NCBI GenBank assembly: GCA_024635735.1
Contig: JAGXII010000027.1
Span: 1 to 8,887 of the forward strand
DNA: 8,887 nt
Origin: Christiangramia sp.
GTDB lineage: Bacteria; Bacteroidota; Bacteroidia; Flavobacteriales; Flavobacteriaceae
Reading direction: 5' to 3'
Shown one piece after another: positions 6,158-8,887 of this stretch. Numbering within the stretch: the stretch's first letter is position 1; each line of letters starts with the position of its first letter. The notes under the pieces are model-generated. The model made no database searches. It had not been told where the DNA came from and was given only the letters and a program-made list of their open reading frames with translations. A program made the translations under genes and the position numbers.

Positions 6158-8611
6158 TTATTGAGGGTCTACATTCACCACTACTTTTACTGGGCGAAAG
6201 GCTGCTATAGATTTAAAGCTAGTCAAAATCCTGTGCACCATTTTTTTGGTTTTTCCAAGGGATTGCTTTTGTGGTATCTTAATAAGAATATTCTTATAGT
6301 ATTCATTTCTGATTCTTGCCACAGGTGGAAATTCAGGTCCAAGAATATAACGTTCAAAAACATTTTCCAAAGCACGGGAAAGCCATTCTGCCGACTCATT
6401 AGTTTTTGAAAAATCTCTACTTTTTAGGGTTAAGCGTATTAATCTGAAATAGGGAGGATATTGATAATCATACCGGTCCTGCAGCTGCTCTTTATACATT
6501 CCTTCATAATCTCCGGTAGAAACCTGCTGAATGATTCTGTGATAAGGATTATAAGTTTGAATGAGCACTTTTCCTCTTTTTTGGGTTCTTCCCGAACGAC
6601 CTGCCACTTGCAGCATAAGCTGGAAACTTCTTTCGTGAGCACGAAAATCAGGAAAATTCAATAGATTATCTGCATTCATTATCCCTACCAGACTTACTTT
6701 CCGAAAATCCAGCCCCTTGGTAAGCATCTGGGTTCCTATTAAAATATCGGTCTCATGCTCTTCAAAAGCAGAAATAATCTTTTCATAGGCGTACTTTCCG
6801 CGGGTAGTATCCTGATCCATTCTACCTATCTTATTTTTCGGAAATAGCGCTTTAAGTTCGGTTTCCACCTGCTATGTTCCAAAACCCTTTGTAGAAATCT
6901 CGGCACTTCCACAGGCCATGCACTTCTGCTGCATAGCAATATGATAACCACAATAATGGCAACGCAGCTGATTATTATGACTATGATAGGTAAGACTCAC
7001 ATCGCAATTTGGACACTGTGGAGAATGCCCACAGGTATTACACTCCAGTATTGGCGAAAAACCCCTGCGATTCTGGAACAATATCACTTGCTCCTCCTCT
7101 TCCAGGCTCGCCTTTATTTCTTCAATTAAACGTTCAGAAAAGTGGCCCGTCATTTTTTTCTTACGGTGAGCCGTTTTGATATCGATAATTTCCACTTCAG
7201 GCATTAAAACATTTCCGAAGCGACGATTCAGCTCTATAAGCGCATATTTATTATGTTCTGCATTGAAGTAGGATTCAATGGAAGGTGTTGCTGAACCAAG
7301 AATAATATTAGAATTAAATAGATTCGCTAGTACAACGGCGGCATCGCGGGCATGATATCTGGGAGCGGGATCGAATTGTTTAAAAGTAGATTCATGCTCC
7401 TCATCTACAACGATTAATCCAAGATCCTGAAAAGGCAGGAAGATACAGGACCTTGCTCCTATTACAATTTTCCCTTTTTCTGAATTATCCAGTACATGCC
7501 GGTATATTTCCACTCTTTCATTCAGGGAATATTTACTGTGATAAACCAGTACTTTTTCTCCAAAATAATTCTGAAGCCTTTTGATTAGCTGAGTGGTAAG
7601 AGCAATCTCGGGAAGGAGATATAATGCCTGCTTCCCTTTATTTACAACCTCTTCAATTAATTTTATATAGATTTCTGTCTTTCCTGACGAAGTTACTCCA
7701 TGTAACAGGCAAACCCTGTTTTCCTCAAAATTCGCCTGAATTTGATCAAAAGCTTCTTGCTGATATTTATTGAAATTTATTTCGTGCGAAGTGATCTCTC
7801 CGGAAAAAGTAACCCTGTCTATTTCCTCGTAAAATTCCTCAAAGATATTCTTATCAATTAGACTTTTTAAAACTGAAGAGCTGGCGCCGGTTTCCTTCAG
7901 AAGAGTTTTAACTTTTAATTTTTTTTTGTTTTTTGCAGTTATTGAAAAGTAGCTCAATAATATCTCCCTTTGTTTAGGTGCCCTTGAAAGTTCATCAAGG
8001 AGGGCATGCATCTCAGCTTCCGCAGAATAAGCCGGATTCAATCTCACATACCTGATTTCTTTAGGTTTAAACTGCTCATAAATCTCCTGATTGAGTTCCA
8101 CAAGCCCTTTACTCACTAGTTTATTAATAACGGGCAGTACTTTTTTTCTATCCAGAAGATCCTCAATTTCCTGAATTTTCATGGTAGATTGCCGCTGCAG
8201 GGCTTCAATAACCAAATATTCGTCATCGTTAAGACCTTCAGGTTCTGAGGGAATATTTTTCGCCAGTTTAACCATACTCTCGCTTTCAAGTAAAAAAGCG
8301 CCAGGTAATGCTGCGCGCATGACCTCTCCTTCAGAACATAAATAATAAGAGGCTATCCATTTCCAAAAAGATAATTGCTGAGCAGTAAGCAGTGGCTTTT
8401 CATCCAGAATTTGATGAATAGGCTTGGCTTCGTAGACCTCCGGAGGATTCTGGTGAATTTCTGCTACTATTCCGGTATATATGCGGTTTTTACCAAATTG
8501 AACAGCCAGTCTCATTCCGGGACTAATAAAATTTGCTTCCTCCTGTGTTAAGCTATAAGTAAACCGCTTTTCTAAGGGAAGAGGTAAAATAAGGTCGGCG
8601 AAATAGGACAT
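6158..8611 (-). pseudogene. priA: Primosomal replication-restart helicase PriA, interrupted by an in-frame TAG
   Basis: PriA is the superfamily 2 DNA helicase that recognises stalled forks and reloads the replicative helicase. The reading frame is 817 codons, normal for Bacteroidota PriA. In order: the N-terminal 3'-end-binding domain (1 to about 100, MSYFADLILPLPLEKRFTY), winged-helix region, Walker A GVTSSGKT (305-312), DEEH box (403-406), GSATPS (439-444), NRRGFSP (514-520), and a zinc module with eight cysteines (524, 527, 533, 536, 551, 554, 564, 567). Codon 580 is TAG (6872-6874, minus strand), just after GFGT, where the family has GTEQ; then the same frame continues with QVETELKALFP, GTQMLTKGLDF (about 626-636), QVAGRSGR (about 669-675) and a C terminus ending DPQ. 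GAG to TAG is the simplest cause. The truncated form would lack helicase motifs V and VI. A GTG two codons after the stop could in theory restart translation. Everything else is intact, so the lesion is very recent, an error, or read through. Confidence 0.93.
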
Positions 8612-8631
8612 TTTGGTTAGCTGATTCTATT

Positions 8632-8734
8632 AAAAAAAACTGTTTTTAAAGTAACGCACTTTCTATTAAAATAACACTCAAAAATATTAAGAATTTTGAG
8701 CTTTAAAAAAGTGATCTGTTAACTTTAAAAACAG
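8632..8734 (-). terminator. Long nested hairpin with T8 tract after the DUF2147-type gene
   Basis: Outer arms: CTGTTTTTAAAGT (8640-8652) pairs perfectly with ACTTTAAAAACAG (8722-8734), and the pairing extends with one bulge through AAC/GTT. Further in, CACTTT (8657-8662) pairs with AAAGTG (8708-8713). Innermost, CTCAAAA (8677-8683) pairs with TTTTGAG (8694-8700). On the minus strand the structure ends directly in eight T residues (8639-8632), so it fits an unusually long terminator for the DUF2147-type gene. It also occupies the space upstream of priA and contains an exact TAnnTTTG box on the minus strand (8686-8679), with no clear -33 element. Confidence 0.6.
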
Positions 8735-8750
8735 CTTTTATGAACAAAAT

Positions 8751-8887
8751 TTACTCGACTCTATGCCAGGTTTTGGTTTTATAGAAAAATGCAAGATATC
8801 CTCTTACCTTGAGCACATCGGGATTTTCGTCATCTAACCATATTTTACATCTGTATTCTTTTCCGGTCTTGGGATCAACTATCGTCC
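8751..8887 (-). CDS. DUF2147-family protein, C-terminal end (5'-truncated by window edge)
   Basis: Only the last 44 residues and the TAA stop are inside the window; the start is beyond 8887. The visible part, with VDPKTGKEYRCKIWLDD, then NPDVLKVRGYLAFFYKTKTW and HRVE, matches the C-terminal half of DUF2147 proteins as I know them: a small, usually exported beta-barrel-like domain in which a GK.Y.CKIWL strand and an L.VRGY strand are conserved. Full-length members are about 140-150 residues and usually start with a signal peptide; that part cannot be seen. The molecular role of the family is not known to me. It lies upstream of priA on the same strand, separated by 139 bases that hold a strong hairpin and T tract, so it is probably a separate transcription unit. 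Confidence 0.85.
   Translation of the reverse strand, partial: TIVDPKTGKEYRCKIWLDDENPDVLKVRGYLAFFYKTKTWHRVE

Noticed and set aside
6026..6409. Plus-strand open frame crossing the end of the LytTR gene and priA
   Set aside because: It overlaps two real genes and the terminator between them and shows no protein-like pattern.
6158..6868. A separate gene for the C-terminal part of PriA starting at GTG
   Set aside because: It is in the same frame as the upstream part, directly continuous across one stop codon, and lacks its own promoter or spacing; best treated as the remainder of one interrupted gene.
1..8887. New defence, mobile or biosynthetic system
   Set aside because: Every sizeable frame is accounted for by core genes; there is no transposase, integrase, direct-repeat array, toxin-antitoxin pair or tRNA-flanked island in the window.

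Overview
The window looks like a chromosomal housekeeping segment of a low-GC marine-type member of the Bacteroidota, most likely family Flavobacteriaceae (something near Gramella/Christiangramia, Salegentibacter or Zunongwangia). This rests on the style of the proteins (an 817-codon PriA, a HisRS with an insertion near residues 68-96, the rpsF-rpsR-rplI order without ssb, DUF6495-like and DUF2147-like proteins), on Bacteroidota-type promoter boxes (TTTG ... TAnnTTTG), and on the exclusive use of TAA as the terminal stop. The genus is an inference.

Layout. 1-501 (-): N-terminal two thirds of an MlaE-type lipid-transport permease, cut by the window edge. 706-2079 (-): histidyl-tRNA synthetase hisS. 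2214-3455 (+): a MacB/FtsX-type ABC permease interrupted by one in-frame TAA. 3516-3989 (-): a small conserved protein of unknown function. 4127-5229 (-): the ribosomal protein operon rpsF-rpsR-rplI, with a clear promoter and a clear terminator. 5395-6111 (+): a LytTR response regulator with no kinase beside it. 6158-8611 (-): the primosomal helicase gene priA, interrupted by one in-frame TAG. 8751-8887 (-): the C-terminal end of a DUF2147-type protein. Gaps between genes are all under about 210 bases and hold promoters, terminators and AT-rich inverted repeats.

The genes mostly do unrelated core jobs: translation (hisS, rpsF, rpsR, rplI), replication restart (priA), envelope transport (mlaE, the permease) and signalling (the LytTR regulator). 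I see no mobile element, CRISPR array, defence system, biosynthetic cluster or RNA gene, and no evidence of a new multi-gene system.

The most unusual signal is that two otherwise well-preserved genes, the ABC permease and priA, each carry exactly one in-frame stop codon with no frame change and intact family motifs on both sides. Sequence or assembly error, recent point mutation, or readthrough are the options; the sequence alone cannot decide. A second item is a roughly 95-base nested inverted repeat followed by eight T residues (minus strand) between the DUF2147-type gene and priA.
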